From contig NZ_BCTK01000005.1 in assembly GCF_001571245.1 (NCBI RefSeq), positions 62,001-126,000 of the forward strand: 64,000 nucleotides of DNA, given 5' to 3'. The translations under genes and the position numbers were made by a program. Shown here piece after piece: positions 51,365 to 62,360 of this stretch. The stretch is from Achromobacter piechaudii NBRC 102461. Lineage in GTDB: Bacteria > Pseudomonadota > Gammaproteobacteria > Burkholderiales > Burkholderiaceae_B. Positions within the stretch are counted from its first letter, which is position 1, and each line of letters starts with the position of its first letter. Under the pieces are notes generated by a model. It ran no database searches. It worked only from the letters and a program-made list of their open reading frames with translations, and had not been told where the DNA came from.

Positions 51365-53710
51365 ATGGATTTCAATGCCTGGCGCCGTCGCCGCATCTCG
51401 GAACCCGCGTACCGCTGGGCGCGCAACGCCTTGCCCCCCATGTCCGCCACCGAGCGCGAGGCCATCGAGGCCGGAGACACCTGGTGGGACGCGGACCTGT
51501 TCACCGGCAACCCCAACTGGCGCAAGCTGCTGGACGTGCCCGCCGCCACCTTGACGCCGCAAGAGCAGGCATTCATCGACGGCCCCGTGGCGCAACTGTG
51601 CGCCATGCTGGACGAATGGGACATCACCTGGAACCGGCGCGACCTGCCGCCGCAAGTGTGGGACTTCCTGAAAGCGCAGCGCTTTTTCGGCATGATCATT
51701 CCGCGCCGCTACGGCGGCCTGGGCTTTTCCCCTTACGCGCATTCCGAAGTGGTGCGCCGCATATCGGCCTATTCCATCACGGCGGGCGTCACCGTCATGG
51801 TGCCCAACTCACTCGGGCCGGGCGAACTCCTCATGCAGTTTGGCACGCCCGCGCAGCGCGATTACTGGCTGCCACGGCTGGCCGACGGCCGCGAAGTGCC
51901 TTGCTTCGGCCTGACCAGCCCCGAAGCCGGCTCGGACGCCGCATCCATGGTGGACACGGGCGTCGTGTGCCGCCAGGTGGTCGACGGCCGCGAGCTCATC
52001 GGCATCCGGCTGAACTGGCACAAGCGCTACATCACGCTGGGGCCGGTAGCCACGGTGCTGGGGCTGGCGTTCAAGATGTCGGACCCCGACGGCATCCTGG
52101 GCGGCCCCAAAGACATCGGCATCTCGGTGGCGCTGGTGCCCACCGAGGCGCCGGGCGTTGAGATCGGCAGGCGGCATCTGCCGGCCATGCAGGTGTTTCA
52201 GAATGGTCCGAACAAAGGGCACGACGTGTTCGTGCCGCTGGACGCACTGATCGGCGGCGAGGCGCGCGCGGGCCAGGGCTGGAAGATGCTGATGAGCGCG
52301 CTGGCCGCGGGGCGCGGCATTTCGCTGCCGTCGCTGTCGGCCGCGGCTGCCGTCATGTGCGCGCATACCACCGGCATGTACGCCCGCGTGCGCGAACAGT
52401 TCGGCATTCCCATCGGCAAGTTCGAAGGCGTGCAGGAGCAGCTGGCCCAGCTGGCCGGCAACGCCTATCTGGTCGAGGCGGCGCGCCGCCTGACCTGCGC
52501 CGCGCTGAACCAGGACGTCAAGCCGGCCGTCGTGTCCGGCATCATGAAATACCACGCCACCGAACGCATGCGCGAATCCGTCAATGCCGCGATGGACGTG
52601 CACGCCGGCCGCGCGGTCATCGACGGGCCCAGCAACTACCTGGGCGCGCTGTATCGCGCGGTGCCCATCGCCATCACGGTCGAGGGCGCCAACATCCTGA
52701 CGCGCAACCTGATCATCTTTGGGCAGGGCGCCATCCGCGCGCATCCCTACCTGATGCCGGAAATGCTGGCGCTGGCCAATCCTGACGAAGAACGCGGCAT
52801 CGAGGTCTTTCACGACGTGTTCTGGCGCCACTTGCGGCATGCGGGCAAGAACACGCTGCGCGCGATTGGCCGAGCGTGGTCGGGCGCGTTGTTGGCGCCG
52901 TCACCCGTGTCCGGGCCGACGGCGGGGCATTATCGGCGGCTGGGGCGCTACGCCTCGGGATTCGCGCTGTTGGCCGATGCCACGCTGGCGCAGCTGGGCG
53001 GCGGGCTGAAGCGGCGCGAGCTGATCTCGGCGCGCCTGGGCGATGTGTTGTCGCAGCTGTACCTGCTGTCGGCCGTTCTCAAGCGCTGGGAAGACGAAGG
53101 CCGCAAGCACGACGACCTGCCGCTGGTGGATTGGTGCATGGAGCAAGGCTACGCCAGCATCGAAAAAAGCCTGGACGAGGTGCTGCGCAATTTGCCTGGC
53201 CGCGTGCTGGCGTGGGGCTTGCGCGCCGCCATCCTGCCGTTGCGGCTGGCGCGTGGGCCGAACGACGCGTTGACGCGCGCCTGCGCCGAGCTGCTGTTGA
53301 AGCCATCTCCCACGCATGCCCGGCTTGCGGCCGACCTGCATCGGGAACCCGCTGCCAGCGCATCAGCCGGCGTGCTGCTGGGGGGCGGCCGCGCGGGCGG
53401 CGACCCGCTGGCCGACCTGACCCGCGCCTTTGCGCTGGTCGAGGCGGTACAGCCCATCCGCGACCGCCTGCGCCAATCGAACGTAAAGAATTGGCGCGAG
53501 GCGCATCAGCTGGGCGCCATCACCGACGCGCAGGCCGCGCAACTGGAAGCGGCCGACGCGATGGTGTCCAAGGTCTTGCAGGTGGATGATTTTGCGCCCG
53601 AGGAACTGTCGCCGCAGGCGGCAAGCAATAGGGCGCAGACCCCGTCAGATCCGACGCCAGCGCCGACGTCAGCATCGACGCCAGCTCCGACGCCGGACGC
53701 GACGACTTAA
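51365..53710 (+). CDS. fadE: Acyl-CoA dehydrogenase, FadE type
   Basis: This 781-residue protein has the usual acyl-CoA dehydrogenase core ([52 protein letters not shown]) plus a C-terminal DUF1974-type extension of about 300 residues as in E. coli FadE. It performs the first step of fatty acid beta-oxidation, probably for medium and long chains. It shows the tail [15 protein letters not shown] at its end. The last four bases are shared with the convergent def gene: both stop codons lie inside one TTAA. Confidence 0.93.
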   Translation: MDFNAWRRRRISEPAYRWARNALPPMSATEREAIEAGDTWWDADLFTGNPNWRKLLDVPAATLTPQEQAFIDGPVAQLCAMLDEWDITWNRRDLPPQVWDFLKAQRFFGMIIPRRYGGLGFSPYAHSEVVRRISAYSITAGVTVMVPNSLGPGELLMQFGTPAQRDYWLPRLADGREVPCFGLTSPEAGSDAASMVDTGVVCRQVVDGRELIGIRLNWHKRYITLGPVATVLGLAFKMSDPDGILGGPKDIGISVALVPTEAPGVEIGRRHLPAMQVFQNGPNKGHDVFVPLDALIGGEARAGQGWKMLMSALAAGRGISLPSLSAAAAVMCAHTTGMYARVREQFGIPIGKFEGVQEQLAQLAGNAYLVEAARRLTCAALNQDVKPAVVSGIMKYHATERMRESVNAAMDVHAGRAVIDGPSNYLGALYRAVPIAITVEGANILTRNLIIFGQGAIRAHPYLMPEMLALANPDEERGIEVFHDVFWRHLRHAGKNTLRAIGRAWSGALLAPSPVSGPTAGHYRRLGRYASGFALLADATLAQLGGGLKRRELISARLGDVLSQLYLLSAVLKRWEDEGRKHDDLPLVDWCMEQGYASIEKSLDEVLRNLPGRVLAWGLRAAILPLRLARGPNDALTRACAELLLKPSPTHARLAADLHREPAASASAGVLLGGGRAGGDPLADLTRAFALVEAVQPIRDRLRQSNVKNWREAHQLGAITDAQAAQLEAADAMVSKVLQVDDFAPEELSPQAASNRAQTPSDPTPAPTSASTPAPTPDATT

Positions 53711-54240
53711 TCGTCCGAGTTCGGGTCCATGCCCGGAAACAGGATTTCAGTGAAGCCGAACTTCGAGAAATCCTGGATCCGCGACGGATACAGGCGGCCG
53801 ATCAAGTGGTCGCATTCGTGCTGCACCACGCGAGCGTGAAAGCCTTCGGCTTCGCGCTCGATCGGCTTGCCATACGGATCGAACCCGCTGTATCGGATGT
53901 GGCGATAACGTGGCACCTGGCCGCGCAGGCCGGGCACCGACAGGCAACCTTCCCAGCCGTCTTCCATCTCGTCCGACAGCGGCGTGATGACCGGGTTGCA
54001 AAGGATGGTCTGCGGCACGGCGGGCGCGTCGGGGTAGCGCTCGTTGCGGTCAAAGCCGAAGATCACCAGTTGCAGGTCCACGCCGATCTGCGGCGCCGCC
54101 AGGCCCACGCCCTGCGCGGCTGCCATGGTTTCAAACATGTCAGCGATCAGGGCGTGCAACTCGGGCGTGTCGAACTGCTCCACGGGCGGGGCCACGCGCA
54201 GCAGGCGCGGGTCGCCCATTTTCAGGATGGGATGGATCAT
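53707..54240 (-). CDS. def: Peptide deformylase
   Basis: This 177-residue protein has all three deformylase motifs: [10 protein letters not shown] near residue 44, EGCLSVPGL near 96, and QHECDHLIG near 138. It removes the formyl group from new proteins in the cytoplasm. Its last place in an operon after gloA, instead of beside fmt, suggests it is a second deformylase of the cell; the fmt-linked copy would lie elsewhere. Length and motifs are those of an active enzyme. Confidence 0.95.
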   Translation of the reverse strand: MIHPILKMGDPRLLRVAPPVEQFDTPELHALIADMFETMAAAQGVGLAAPQIGVDLQLVIFGFDRNERYPDAPAVPQTILCNPVITPLSDEMEDGWEGCLSVPGLRGQVPRYRHIRYSGFDPYGKPIEREAEGFHARVVQHECDHLIGRLYPSRIQDFSKFGFTEILFPGMDPNSDD

Positions 54241-54251
54241 GGCGGCGAGAC

Positions 54252-54647
54252 TCAGTCCTGGCGGCCTTTCTTCTGGATGAATTCGATCTTGTAGCCGTCA
54301 GGATCTTCCACGAAGGCGATCACGGTCTTGCCGTGCTTCATCGGGCCGGCTTCGCGGGTGACCTTGCCGCCGCGTTCCTTGACCTTGTCACAGGCTTCGT
54401 AGGCGTTGTCCACTTCCAAAGCGATGTGGCCGTAACCGTTGCCCAGGTCGTACTTGTCGGTGTCCCAGTTGTGGGTCAGCTCGATGACCGCGCCTTCGGA
54501 CTCGTCTTGATAGCCCACGAAGGCCAGCGTGAACTTGCCGTCGGGATAGTCGTTGCGGCGCAGGACGCGCATGCCAAGCACGTTGGTGTAGAAATCGATG
54601 GATTTGTCGAGGTTGCCGACTCGCAGCATGGTGTGGAGCATACGCAT
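54252..54647 (-). CDS. gloA: Lactoylglutathione lyase (glyoxalase I)
   Basis: This 131-residue protein has the four metal ligands of nickel-type glyoxalase I in place: His5, Glu56, His74 and Glu122. It turns the hemithioacetal of methylglyoxal and glutathione into S-lactoylglutathione. AAGGAAGATCTCC precedes the ATG. It starts 11 bases after the aminotransferase gene and ends 11 bases before def, within the long minus-strand operon. Confidence 0.96.
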   Translation of the reverse strand: MRMLHTMLRVGNLDKSIDFYTNVLGMRVLRRNDYPDGKFTLAFVGYQDESEGAVIELTHNWDTDKYDLGNGYGHIALEVDNAYEACDKVKERGGKVTREAGPMKHGKTVIAFVEDPDGYKIEFIQKKGRQD

Positions 54648-54658
54648 GGAGATCTTCC

Positions 54659-55801
54659 TTAGGCGATGAGGGGTTGAGGCAAAAACGGGGCCACGCCCGC
54701 GCTTTCGCGTGTAATGCCGAGGTCGCGCAGCGCGCCGCCCATGGCGGTGACTGCCTGCCGCATCTGGTCCGGGCCAAAGGCCCCGATGCAGCCGACCCGG
54801 AACGTGGGTTGTTCGGTGTTGGTGAAATTGCTGATCACGTAGCCGCGCGCCTTCAGGGCGTCCACGAACAATTGCAGATGCCAGGTCGGCGCATCCGGGG
54901 CATGCACGTTGACGACGATGGGGCCTTGCAGCTCGCGCGACAGATAGGGCGACAGGCCCAGCTCGCTCACGCCATCATAGAGCGCGCGCATGTTCGCGGT
55001 GTAACGCGCCAGCCGCCCTTCGCGGCCTTCCTGGCGATACAGGTCCAGCGCCACGGCCAGCGCGGCCAGCGTGGGCGCGGGCGGGGTGAAGCGCGGACCG
55101 GCATTGGGCGCCAGCGTGTGTTGATAGATATCGGCCAGGTCCAGCGACCAGCTGCCAGCGTTGCCGCGCGCGGCCTCCAGGCGGTCGCGGCGCGCCACGA
55201 CGAACGCGGCGCCCGGCAGCCCTTCCAGGCATTTGTTGGCGGTCAGCACCACGGCGTCGATGGCGGGCAGCGCCGACACGTCCAGCGGCAGCGCGCCGAA
55301 GGCCGACACGGCGTCGACGATGACGCGCCGGCCCAGCGCGTGGGCGATGCGGGCCAGCTCCGGCACGTCGTGGCAGATGCCGCTGCCCGTCTCGCTGTAG
55401 ACCAGCGCCACATGGGTCAGCGTGGGGTCTCGTTCCAGCGCGGCGGCCATGGCGGCCGGGTCCAGGCGTTCGGTAGCGCCCACGGCCAGCGGCACGGCGA
55501 CGCGTCCCGCTTCGCCCGCCAGCTTCTGCAAGCGCGCCGCGTATGCGCCGGTGGACGGGGCCAGCAGGCGGCCGCCCGGCGGCACGAAGCTGCGGATGGC
55601 CGCTTCCACCGCGAAGTGTCCGCAGCCGGGCAACGCCAGCGCCACATGTTCGTCAGGCGACCCCTGCGCCACTTGCAGGACGCCATCGCAGACCTGGCGG
55701 TAGCCTTCCCGAAAATCGTTGTCCCACGGCGCATAGTCTTGCGCCATGGCGGCCTTCACCCTTGCGTCGGTCGTGACCGGGCCGGGAATCAGCAGCAACA
55801 T
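54659..55801 (-). CDS. Class V aminotransferase, 2-aminoethylphosphonate--pyruvate transaminase-like
   Basis: This 380-residue PLP enzyme of the PhnW/alanine-glyoxylate aminotransferase group begins [18 protein letters not shown] with the WDNDF segment typical of PhnW. The PLP lysine lies in [13 protein letters not shown] near residue 195, and YSETGSG near 135 contacts the cofactor. No phosphonate gene (phnX, phnV) is nearby, so the true amino donor is open. Alanine-glyoxylate or serine-pyruvate activity is the main alternative. It is in operon with gloA. Confidence 0.75.
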   Translation of the reverse strand: MLLLIPGPVTTDARVKAAMAQDYAPWDNDFREGYRQVCDGVLQVAQGSPDEHVALALPGCGHFAVEAAIRSFVPPGGRLLAPSTGAYAARLQKLAGEAGRVAVPLAVGATERLDPAAMAAALERDPTLTHVALVYSETGSGICHDVPELARIAHALGRRVIVDAVSAFGALPLDVSALPAIDAVVLTANKCLEGLPGAAFVVARRDRLEAARGNAGSWSLDLADIYQHTLAPNAGPRFTPPAPTLAALAVALDLYRQEGREGRLARYTANMRALYDGVSELGLSPYLSRELQGPIVVNVHAPDAPTWHLQLFVDALKARGYVISNFTNTEQPTFRVGCIGAFGPDQMRQAVTAMGGALRDLGITRESAGVAPFLPQPLIA

Positions 55802-55820
55802 TTCTTGTCTCCAGTGCGCC

Positions 55821-56933
55821 TCAGAATTGAGGCAGCGAAGCGGGGTCGTGGCGCCGCAGGATGTTCTTGGCGTCTTCGAAGTCGGGCAGGATCTGGCCGA
55901 CCTCGCGCCAGAAGTCCTGACTGTGGTTCATCTCGCGCAGATGCGCAAGCTCGTGCGCAATGACGTAATCAATAATGCCGGGCGCGAAATGGATCAGGCG
56001 CCAGTTCAACATGATGTTGCCGTCGCTGGTGCAAGAGCCCCAGCGTGTGGCGGCGGATGACAGCCGCCAGCGACGGATCTTCAAGCCGCTGATCTGCAGG
56101 AAATGCGCCAGCCGCGCGCCCATCCATGCGCCTGCGCGCTGCTGCAACCAGGCTTGCGCGGCGTCGCGGATACGGCCTTGATCGGCCGTGGACGGCAGCG
56201 CCAGCATCAGGGTGTCGCCGTCCAGCGGCGCGTCGGCATCGCCGGACAAGCGAGACTGACGGCTGTCGCCACCCACGCCGATCAGGATGCGCTTGCCCAG
56301 GTAAGGCAGTTCGCCGCCTGCCTGCCAGCGCGTGTGCGCCATGGCCAACTGCTGTTTGCGGGCGTGCCATTCGCGCAACTTGGTGACGATCCAACGCGCC
56401 TTCTCGCGCACCGCGTCGTCGATTTGCGTCAGCGTGACCCAGCTAGGCGCGGTGACCCGAAGGCCATCATCGGTGATGACGAACCCGATGCTGCGGCGGC
56501 GCGAACGCAGCAGCACGAAGCCGATGGCTTGCTCGTCGGTCTGCACCTCGCGCCAGCGCGCGCCGGGCGGCAGCGGGTCGGGGCAGGGCGTGGGCACGCG
56601 CGATGCGGCATTGGGGGACAGCGTCAGCAGCGGTTCGCCCTTGCCGGCATCGCCCTTGGGCGCATTGGGAAAAAGGTTCGAGGGCGTGACGGGCTGGGGG
56701 TGAGGCTGAGACGGCACGCCAGCGCCAGAGGGCGAGGCTTGCGCGCCGGGGGCAGCCGTGTTGCTGCGCGGCACGGCCGGTTCAGGCGCGGCCGGCTTAG
56801 GCACGGCCGGCTGATTAGGCGCGGCCGGCTTGGGCGCTGTCGGCTGAGGCGTGGCGATCAGCGGCGACGCGCCGTGGGGCGCGTCGTGTTCTTGCGTGTC
56901 GAACAGGAGTTCGAGCTGATCAGTGCTGGGCAT
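55821..56933 (-). CDS. YgjP-like zinc metallopeptidase domain protein with Pro/Ala-rich N-terminus
   Basis: This 370-residue protein has a C-terminal YgjP-like domain (PF01863, SprT relative): RWGSCTSDGNIMLNWRLIHF, then the zinc motif VIAHELAHLREMNHSQDFW with HExxH and a following His. The first 110 residues are low complexity with KPAAPxQPAVP repeats, unlike the compact E. coli protein. Its reading frame starts inside the end of plsC with a 14-base overlap. Substrate unknown. No signal peptide, so cytoplasmic. Confidence 0.87.
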   Translation of the reverse strand: MPSTDQLELLFDTQEHDAPHGASPLIATPQPTAPKPAAPNQPAVPKPAAPEPAVPRSNTAAPGAQASPSGAGVPSQPHPQPVTPSNLFPNAPKGDAGKGEPLLTLSPNAASRVPTPCPDPLPPGARWREVQTDEQAIGFVLLRSRRRSIGFVITDDGLRVTAPSWVTLTQIDDAVREKARWIVTKLREWHARKQQLAMAHTRWQAGGELPYLGKRILIGVGGDSRQSRLSGDADAPLDGDTLMLALPSTADQGRIRDAAQAWLQQRAGAWMGARLAHFLQISGLKIRRWRLSSAATRWGSCTSDGNIMLNWRLIHFAPGIIDYVIAHELAHLREMNHSQDFWREVGQILPDFEDAKNILRRHDPASLPQF

Positions 56934-57648
56934 ACCTTTCAGGATTGAGACGCCGCATTTCCCCTTCGATCCATTCCTGAACCTTCTGATTCAGTTCGTC
57001 GGGGGAGAGTCCCTTGGATTCTATCGCGGGACCGATCGACAGGGTGACCAGGCCGGGATATTTGACGAAAGCGTTGCGCCGCCAGCACTCGCCGGCGTTG
57101 TGCGCTACGGGAATCACAACGGCGCCAGTGCGCGAGGCCAACAGCGCCCCGCCCATCTTGAAGCGCGCGGTCTTGCCGGGCGGCACGCGCGTGCCCTCGG
57201 GAAACAGCAGCGGCCAGCGGCCTTCGTCCATGCGGGTCTGGCCTTGCTTGACCACCTGATCGAAGGCGTCGCGGCCTTTCGAGCGGTCAATGGCGATCAT
57301 GCGCAACAGCGCCAGTCCCCAACCGAAGAACGGCACCATGTGCAGTTCTTTCTTGTAGACGAAGCAGACTTCGCGCGGCATGTAGGCCGGGAAGAACAGG
57401 GTTTCCCAGGCGGATTGGTGCTTGGACAGGATCACGGCCGGGCCGTCGGGCAGGTTTTCCCAGCCCTTGACCTGCCAGCGGATCCCGCAGAACACCTTGG
57501 CGCCCCAGACCGCCAGACGCGGCCAGCCCACCGTCAGGCGATAGCGCCAGTGCAGCGGCAGCGGCGCCCACAGGATGCAGGCAAACGCGTAGGGGATGAC
57601 CGTGATGGCCAGGAACAGGAAATACAGCAGCGAACGTAGCCGGGCCAT
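56920..57648 (-). CDS. plsC: 1-acyl-sn-glycerol-3-phosphate acyltransferase
   Basis: This 242-residue protein has an N-terminal membrane segment, the acyltransferase block SKHQSAWETLFFPAYM (H-x4-E where the classical motif is H-x4-D), a FEGTR-like FPEGTRVPPGKTARFKMG, and VVIPVAHNAGE. It makes phosphatidate from lysophosphatidate in the inner membrane. The HQSxWET form is a recognised subfamily of beta- and gamma-proteobacteria. ATG 57648 lies four bases after gmhB, so the two are in one operon. Confidence 0.9.
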   Translation of the reverse strand: MARLRSLLYFLFLAITVIPYAFACILWAPLPLHWRYRLTVGWPRLAVWGAKVFCGIRWQVKGWENLPDGPAVILSKHQSAWETLFFPAYMPREVCFVYKKELHMVPFFGWGLALLRMIAIDRSKGRDAFDQVVKQGQTRMDEGRWPLLFPEGTRVPPGKTARFKMGGALLASRTGAVVIPVAHNAGECWRRNAFVKYPGLVTLSIGPAIESKGLSPDELNQKVQEWIEGEMRRLNPERYAQH

Positions 57649-57652
57649 TGAA

Positions 57653-58192
57653 TCAATTGTCCTGAAGCAGAATATCGACCACGGCCGACAGGTCTTCACA
57701 CACGCGGGTGTTGTCGGGCAGGCCGCCCTTGGCCAGCGTCTTCTGGCCATTGCCCGTCTGCACGAGCCAGGGCGAGCAACCCACGGAGGCGGACGCTTGC
57801 AGGTCGCGCAACGAATCGCCGACGGCCGGCACGCCGGCCAGGCTGATGTCGTAGCGGTGCCCGATCTGTTCGAACAGGCCCGGGCGCGGCTTGCGGCAGG
57901 TGCAGTTGTCGTCCGGCCCGTGCGGGCACAGGAACACCGCATCGATCGCGCCGCCCACGGCGGCCAGCTCGCGCCGCATCTTGGTGTGGATCGCAGTCAG
58001 CGTGTCCATGTCGAACAGGCCGCGCGCCAGGCCGGACTGGTTGCTGGCCACCACCACTTTCCAATCGGCCTGCGTCAGCCGAGCAATGGCTTGCAGGCTG
58101 CCGGGCAGGGCGATCCATTCGTCGGGATTCTTGACGAACGCATCGCTGTCCTGATTGATGACGCCGTCGCGGTCGAGGATGATGAGTTTCAC
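57653..58192 (-). CDS. gmhB: D-glycero-beta-D-manno-heptose-1,7-bisphosphate 7-phosphatase
   Basis: This 179-residue HAD phosphatase has the nucleophile motif LDRDGVIN (Asp7, Asp9), SNQSGLARG, the zinc loop CPHGPDDNCTCRKP near residue 90, and VGDSLRDLQA. It acts in ADP-heptose synthesis for the LPS inner core. It overlaps glyS by four bases. The glyQ-glyS-gmhB-plsC order is common in Burkholderiales. Confidence 0.95.
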   Translation of the reverse strand: MKLIILDRDGVINQDSDAFVKNPDEWIALPGSLQAIARLTQADWKVVVASNQSGLARGLFDMDTLTAIHTKMRRELAAVGGAIDAVFLCPHGPDDNCTCRKPRPGLFEQIGHRYDISLAGVPAVGDSLRDLQASASVGCSPWLVQTGNGQKTLAKGGLPDNTRVCEDLSAVVDILLQDN

Positions 58193-60327
58193 TGTGCCAG
58201 CCTGGAAATGTCGGCCACCTGGTTCATCAGGCCATGCAGCTGGCTCAACAACGCCAGCCGGTTGGCGCGCACGGCCGGGTCTTCGGCCATGACCATGACG
58301 TCCGCAAAGAACGCGTCCACGGGCTCGCGCGCCTGCGCCAGCGTGGACAGGCTGCCGGCGAAATCGCCCGCGGCCAGTTGGGCTTCGGCCTGCGGCCGCA
58401 GCGCGGCGACCGTGGCGGCCAGCGCGCGTTCGGCCGGTTCGACCAGCGCCGCGTCGTTGACCGCGCCGATCTCGCCTTCGGCCTTCTTCAGCAGGTTGCC
58501 GATGCGCTTGTTGGCGGCAGCCAGGCTGGCGGCTTCGGGCAGTTGCGCGAAGGCGGCGGCGGCGCGCACGCGTTCGGCCACCTGATGCAGCGGCGGGGTC
58601 AGCGCGATCACGGCTTCCACCGCGTTGCGGTCGAAATCGTTGATGAGCTGGTTGCGGTAGCGCTCATAAATGAACGTGCGGACCTCGGCCAGCGTATCGG
58701 CCGGGATCTTGCCGGCCGGGAAGGTGCCCGCGGCCAAGGTCAGCAGGCCGTCCAGCGACAGCGGGCCGTCCTGGCTGACCTTCAACCAGCCACCGGCCGC
58801 CAGTTGTTCGAACGCGCTGATCAGGCCCAGCGCCGCGCGGCGCAGGCCGAAGGGATCGCGTTCGCCCGTGGGCGCCAGGCCGATGGCCCAGATGCCCACC
58901 AGCGTTTCCACGCGCTCGGCGATGAACAGCGTGGCGGCGGTCAGCGTGTCTTGCGTGACGGGCGCGTCATAGCGGTTGCGGTACTGCGTGCGCAGCGCCT
59001 CGACCACGCTGGCCGCTTCGCCGTCGCCGGCCGCGTAGTACGCGCCCATGATGCCTTGCAGCTCGGGGAATTCGCCCACCATGTTCGAACCCAGGTCGGC
59101 CTTGGCCAGCATGGCGGCGCGATCCGCGGCGGTGACGTCGCCGCCCAGCTGTTCAGCCACGCCGCGCGCGATGGCGCGCACGCGTTCGACGCGTTCAAGC
59201 TGGGTGCCCAGCTTGTTGTGATAAACGATGGAGCCCAGCTGCTCGACGCGCGCGGCCAGCGGGGTCTTGCGGTCGGTTTCAAAGAAGAACTGGGCGTCGG
59301 CCAGGCGCGGGCGCACCACGCGCTGGTTGCCTTCGACGATGTTGACCGGGTTGTCCGTGTGCATGTTGCTCACGATCAGGAACCGGTGCGTCAGGCGGCC
59401 GGTGGCCGGGTCGAACAGCGGGAAATACTTCTGGTTCAGCCGCATGGTCAGAATCAGGCATTCCTGCGGCACTTGCAGGAACTGCTCTTCGAACTGGCCC
59501 ACGTATACGGTGGGATGTTCGACCAGCGCCGTCACTTCATCCAGCAGCGCGGCTACTTCCGGGTCGTCGCCCAGCGTGGCCGACAGGCGGCCGGCGTGGT
59601 CCAGCAATTGGCGCTGGATGTCGTCGCGGCGGCCTTCGAAGGACGCCACGACGCGGCCCTTCTCGGCCAGCGTGGCGGCGTAGGAATCCGCGTCGGCGAA
59701 CGACACCGGGCCTTCGCACATGAAGCGATGGCCCAGCGTGTCGCGGCCGGCCTGCATGCCCAGCGCCGAGACCGGCACCACGTCGGCCCCGAACAGGGCG
59801 ACCAGGCCATGCGCCGGGCGCACGAACTTGACGGTCGTGACGCCGTCGGCCAATTGGTAACGCATCACCTTGGGGATCGGCAGGCCGTTCAAGGCGTTGT
59901 CGATGCCTTCCTGCAAGCCCGTGGCCAGCGAGGAACCGGCGGCGGTGCCGCGAGCGATCAGGTAGTCCTGCTTGCCGTCGGACTCACGGTCCAGCGTGGC
60001 CAGATCGATGTTTTCCAGGCCCTTGGCGGCCAGCTTCTTTTGCAGCGCCGGGGTGGCCTTGCCGTCTTCGGTCAGGCCGATCTTGGCGGGCATCAGCTTT
60101 TCGGCATAGGGCTGGTCGGGCGCCTGCGCCAGCACGGCGGACAGGTGCACGGCCAGGCGGCGCGGCGTGGAATACGCGGTCACGGCGCAGCCCTCGGCCA
60201 GCAGGCCGTGGCGTTCCAGCGTGGCGCGCACGCCTTCGGCAAAGGCCTGGCCCAGCTTTTGCAGGGCCTTGGGCGGGAGTTCTTCGGTCAGCAGTTCGAC
60301 CAGCAGCGGGCGGATGTTCGTCGTCAT
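58189..60327 (-). CDS. glyS: Glycyl-tRNA synthetase beta subunit
   Basis: This 712-residue protein begins RPLLVELLTEELPPKAL and has the beta-subunit segments QEGIDNALNGLPIPKVMR near residue 142, LILTMRLNQKYFPLFD, and DPFGLRRAALGLI near 480, with a C-terminal anticodon-binding DALR-like region. It forms the alpha2beta2 enzyme with GlyQ. The ATG follows the glyQ stop with no base between them. Confidence 0.97.
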   Translation of the reverse strand: MTTNIRPLLVELLTEELPPKALQKLGQAFAEGVRATLERHGLLAEGCAVTAYSTPRRLAVHLSAVLAQAPDQPYAEKLMPAKIGLTEDGKATPALQKKLAAKGLENIDLATLDRESDGKQDYLIARGTAAGSSLATGLQEGIDNALNGLPIPKVMRYQLADGVTTVKFVRPAHGLVALFGADVVPVSALGMQAGRDTLGHRFMCEGPVSFADADSYAATLAEKGRVVASFEGRRDDIQRQLLDHAGRLSATLGDDPEVAALLDEVTALVEHPTVYVGQFEEQFLQVPQECLILTMRLNQKYFPLFDPATGRLTHRFLIVSNMHTDNPVNIVEGNQRVVRPRLADAQFFFETDRKTPLAARVEQLGSIVYHNKLGTQLERVERVRAIARGVAEQLGGDVTAADRAAMLAKADLGSNMVGEFPELQGIMGAYYAAGDGEAASVVEALRTQYRNRYDAPVTQDTLTAATLFIAERVETLVGIWAIGLAPTGERDPFGLRRAALGLISAFEQLAAGGWLKVSQDGPLSLDGLLTLAAGTFPAGKIPADTLAEVRTFIYERYRNQLINDFDRNAVEAVIALTPPLHQVAERVRAAAAFAQLPEAASLAAANKRIGNLLKKAEGEIGAVNDAALVEPAERALAATVAALRPQAEAQLAAGDFAGSLSTLAQAREPVDAFFADVMVMAEDPAVRANRLALLSQLHGLMNQVADISRLAQ

Positions 60328-61239
60328 TTATGCAGCCTCCCCGGCGGCCTGATTGCGGCGCAGCATGGGAAAGCCCAGTCGTTCGCGGGAATCGAAATAA
60401 GCCTGTGCGACGGCGCGCGACAGGTTGCGGATGCGGCCGATGTAGGCGGCGCGCTCGGTCACGCTGATCGCGCCGCGCGCATCCAGCATGTTGAAGGTGT
60501 GCGCGGCTTTCAGCGCGGCCTCGTAGGCCGGCAGCGCCAGCGGCACGTCCATCAGGCGCTTGGCCTCGGCTTCGTAGTCGTTGAAGTGCGCGAACAGCAT
60601 GTCCGCCGACGAGTGCTCGAAGTTGTAGGTGGACTGTTCGACCTCGTTCTGGTGGAACACGTCGCGGTACAGCACGCGGTTGCCGTTGGCGCCTTCGGTC
60701 CAGACCAGGTCGTACACGCTTTGCACGTCCTGCAGGTACATGGCCAGGCGTTCCAGGCCGTAGGTGATTTCGCCCGTGGTCGGCGTGCAGTCCAGGCCGC
60801 CGACTTGCTGGAAGTACGTGAATTGCGTGACTTCCATGCCGTTCAGCCACACTTCCCAGCCCAGGCCCCAGGCGCCCAGCGTCGGGTTTTCCCAGTCGTC
60901 TTCGACAAAGCGGATGTCGTGTTGCGTCGGGTCGATGCCCAGCGCCTTGAGCGAACCGATGTACAGGTCCAGGATGTCAGGCGGCGCGGGCTTGAGCACG
61001 ACCTGGTACTGGTAATAGTGCTGCAGGCGGTTGGGGTTTTCGCCATAGCGGCCATCCTTCGGGCGGCGCGAGGGCTGCACGTAGGCGGCGCGCCACGGCT
61101 CCGGGCCGATCGCGCGCAGGAACGTGGCCGTGTGCGAGGTGCCGGCGCCGACTTCCATGTCGTAGGGCTGCAGCAGGGCGCAACCCTGCTTGTCCCAGTA
61201 TTCCTGGAGCGTAAGGATGATTTGCTGAAAGGTGAGCAT
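60328..61239 (-). CDS. glyQ: Glycyl-tRNA synthetase alpha subunit
   Basis: This 303-residue protein begins [20 protein letters not shown] and has [20 protein letters not shown] and [16 protein letters not shown], the class II catalytic core of bacterial alpha subunits. It is the first gene of the minus-strand operon that runs to def. The upstream 277 bases separate it from the divergent crotonase gene. Confidence 0.97.
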   Translation of the reverse strand: MLTFQQIILTLQEYWDKQGCALLQPYDMEVGAGTSHTATFLRAIGPEPWRAAYVQPSRRPKDGRYGENPNRLQHYYQYQVVLKPAPPDILDLYIGSLKALGIDPTQHDIRFVEDDWENPTLGAWGLGWEVWLNGMEVTQFTYFQQVGGLDCTPTTGEITYGLERLAMYLQDVQSVYDLVWTEGANGNRVLYRDVFHQNEVEQSTYNFEHSSADMLFAHFNDYEAEAKRLMDVPLALPAYEAALKAAHTFNMLDARGAISVTERAAYIGRIRNLSRAVAQAYFDSRERLGFPMLRRNQAAGEAA

Positions 61240-61516
61240 AGGATTCTTGGAATTCGACCGCCGGGCAAGGCCTGCCGTGGGCGTGGGAAACCGGGCATTT
61301 TAACTGGCCCGGGGCTGTCCTGTTTGGCGAGCGCCGCCGTGCGGTTACATCTATGCCCGAACCGCATCCCCAGGCAGGGCGGGTGTGCCCCTGGCGGACG
61401 CTGCGGCGGGGTCCGGCTGCGCCTCGAAACCAATGGTCGTATGATTCCGGGTTACGTCCCAAGTCTTATATAAAACCCGGAACCCGATTCCGAGAAATCC
61501 CGGAAGGAGCAGTCCT

Positions 61517-62284
61517 ATGTCAGACCTGATCACGGTGGAAGTCACCGACGGCATCCAGATCATCACGATCAACCGCCCCGAAGCCAAGAACGCCATCAAC
61601 CTGGAAACCGCGCAGGCCATGGCCGCCGCGCTCGACCAGCTGGACAGCCGCGACGACGTGCGCATCGGCATCTTGACGGGCGGTGGCGGCACCTTCTCGT
61701 CGGGCATGGATCTGAAGGCCTTCGCCAAGTCGGGGCAGCGTCCCTACGTGGACGGCCGGGGTTTTGCTGGCCTGAACGAGCGTCCGCCCAAGAAGCCGCT
61801 GATCGCCGCCGTGGAAGGTTACGCGCTGGCCGGTGGCTGCGAAATGGCCTTGGCGTCTGACCTGATCGTGGCCGCCAACAACGCCAAGTTCGGCCTGCCG
61901 GAAGTCAAGCGCGGCCTGGTGGCCGGCGCGGGCGGCCTGCTGCGCCTGCCGCGCCGCTTGCCGTACCACATCGCCATGGAAGTGATCCTGACGGGTGAAA
62001 TGCTGAGTGCAGAACGCGCTCATTCGTTCGGTCTGGTCAACCGCCTGACCGAACCGGGCGGCGCGCTGGCCGGCGCGCTGGAACTGGCGCGCGCCATCGT
62101 CGAGAACGGCCCGCTGGCCGTGCAGACCGCCAAGAGCATCGTGGCGCAGTCGGGCGACTGGGACCAGGAAGGCATGTTCGACCGCCAGCGCCCGCTGATC
62201 GCGCACATTTTCACGTCCGCCGACGCCAAGGAAGGCGCGACCGCTTTCGCGGAAAAGCGCAAGCCCGTATGGCAAGGCAAATAA
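61517..62284 (+). CDS. Crotonase-family enoyl-CoA hydratase/isomerase
   Basis: This 255-residue protein has the crotonase oxyanion-hole segments SSGMDLKAF near residue 60 and ALAGGCEMAL near 110, and the catalytic-Glu region FGLPEVKRGLVAGAGG near 130. The pattern (E in PEVKRGL, then A/G-rich) is that of generic enoyl-CoA hydratases rather than of a named specific enzyme. AAGGAG lies eight bases before the ATG. It stands alone before a good terminator. An AT-rich TTATATAAAA 45 bases upstream may be its -10 region. Confidence 0.88.
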   Translation: MSDLITVEVTDGIQIITINRPEAKNAINLETAQAMAAALDQLDSRDDVRIGILTGGGGTFSSGMDLKAFAKSGQRPYVDGRGFAGLNERPPKKPLIAAVEGYALAGGCEMALASDLIVAANNAKFGLPEVKRGLVAGAGGLLRLPRRLPYHIAMEVILTGEMLSAERAHSFGLVNRLTEPGGALAGALELARAIVENGPLAVQTAKSIVAQSGDWDQEGMFDRQRPLIAHIFTSADAKEGATAFAEKRKPVWQGK

Positions 62285-62308
62285 AATAAGCTGTATCCCA
62301 TCATGTGC

Positions 62309-62332
62309 GGCTGGCTCGGCCAGCCGTTTTTT
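62309..62332 (+). terminator. Intrinsic terminator after the crotonase gene
   Basis: GGCTGGC and GCCAGCC form a perfect 7-bp stem with a TCG loop, followed by G and six T. It lies 25 bases after the crotonase stop and 28 before the fumarase start. Confidence 0.85.
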
Positions 62333-62360
62333 CACGTTTTTTCCGACTTAGTCATTCGCC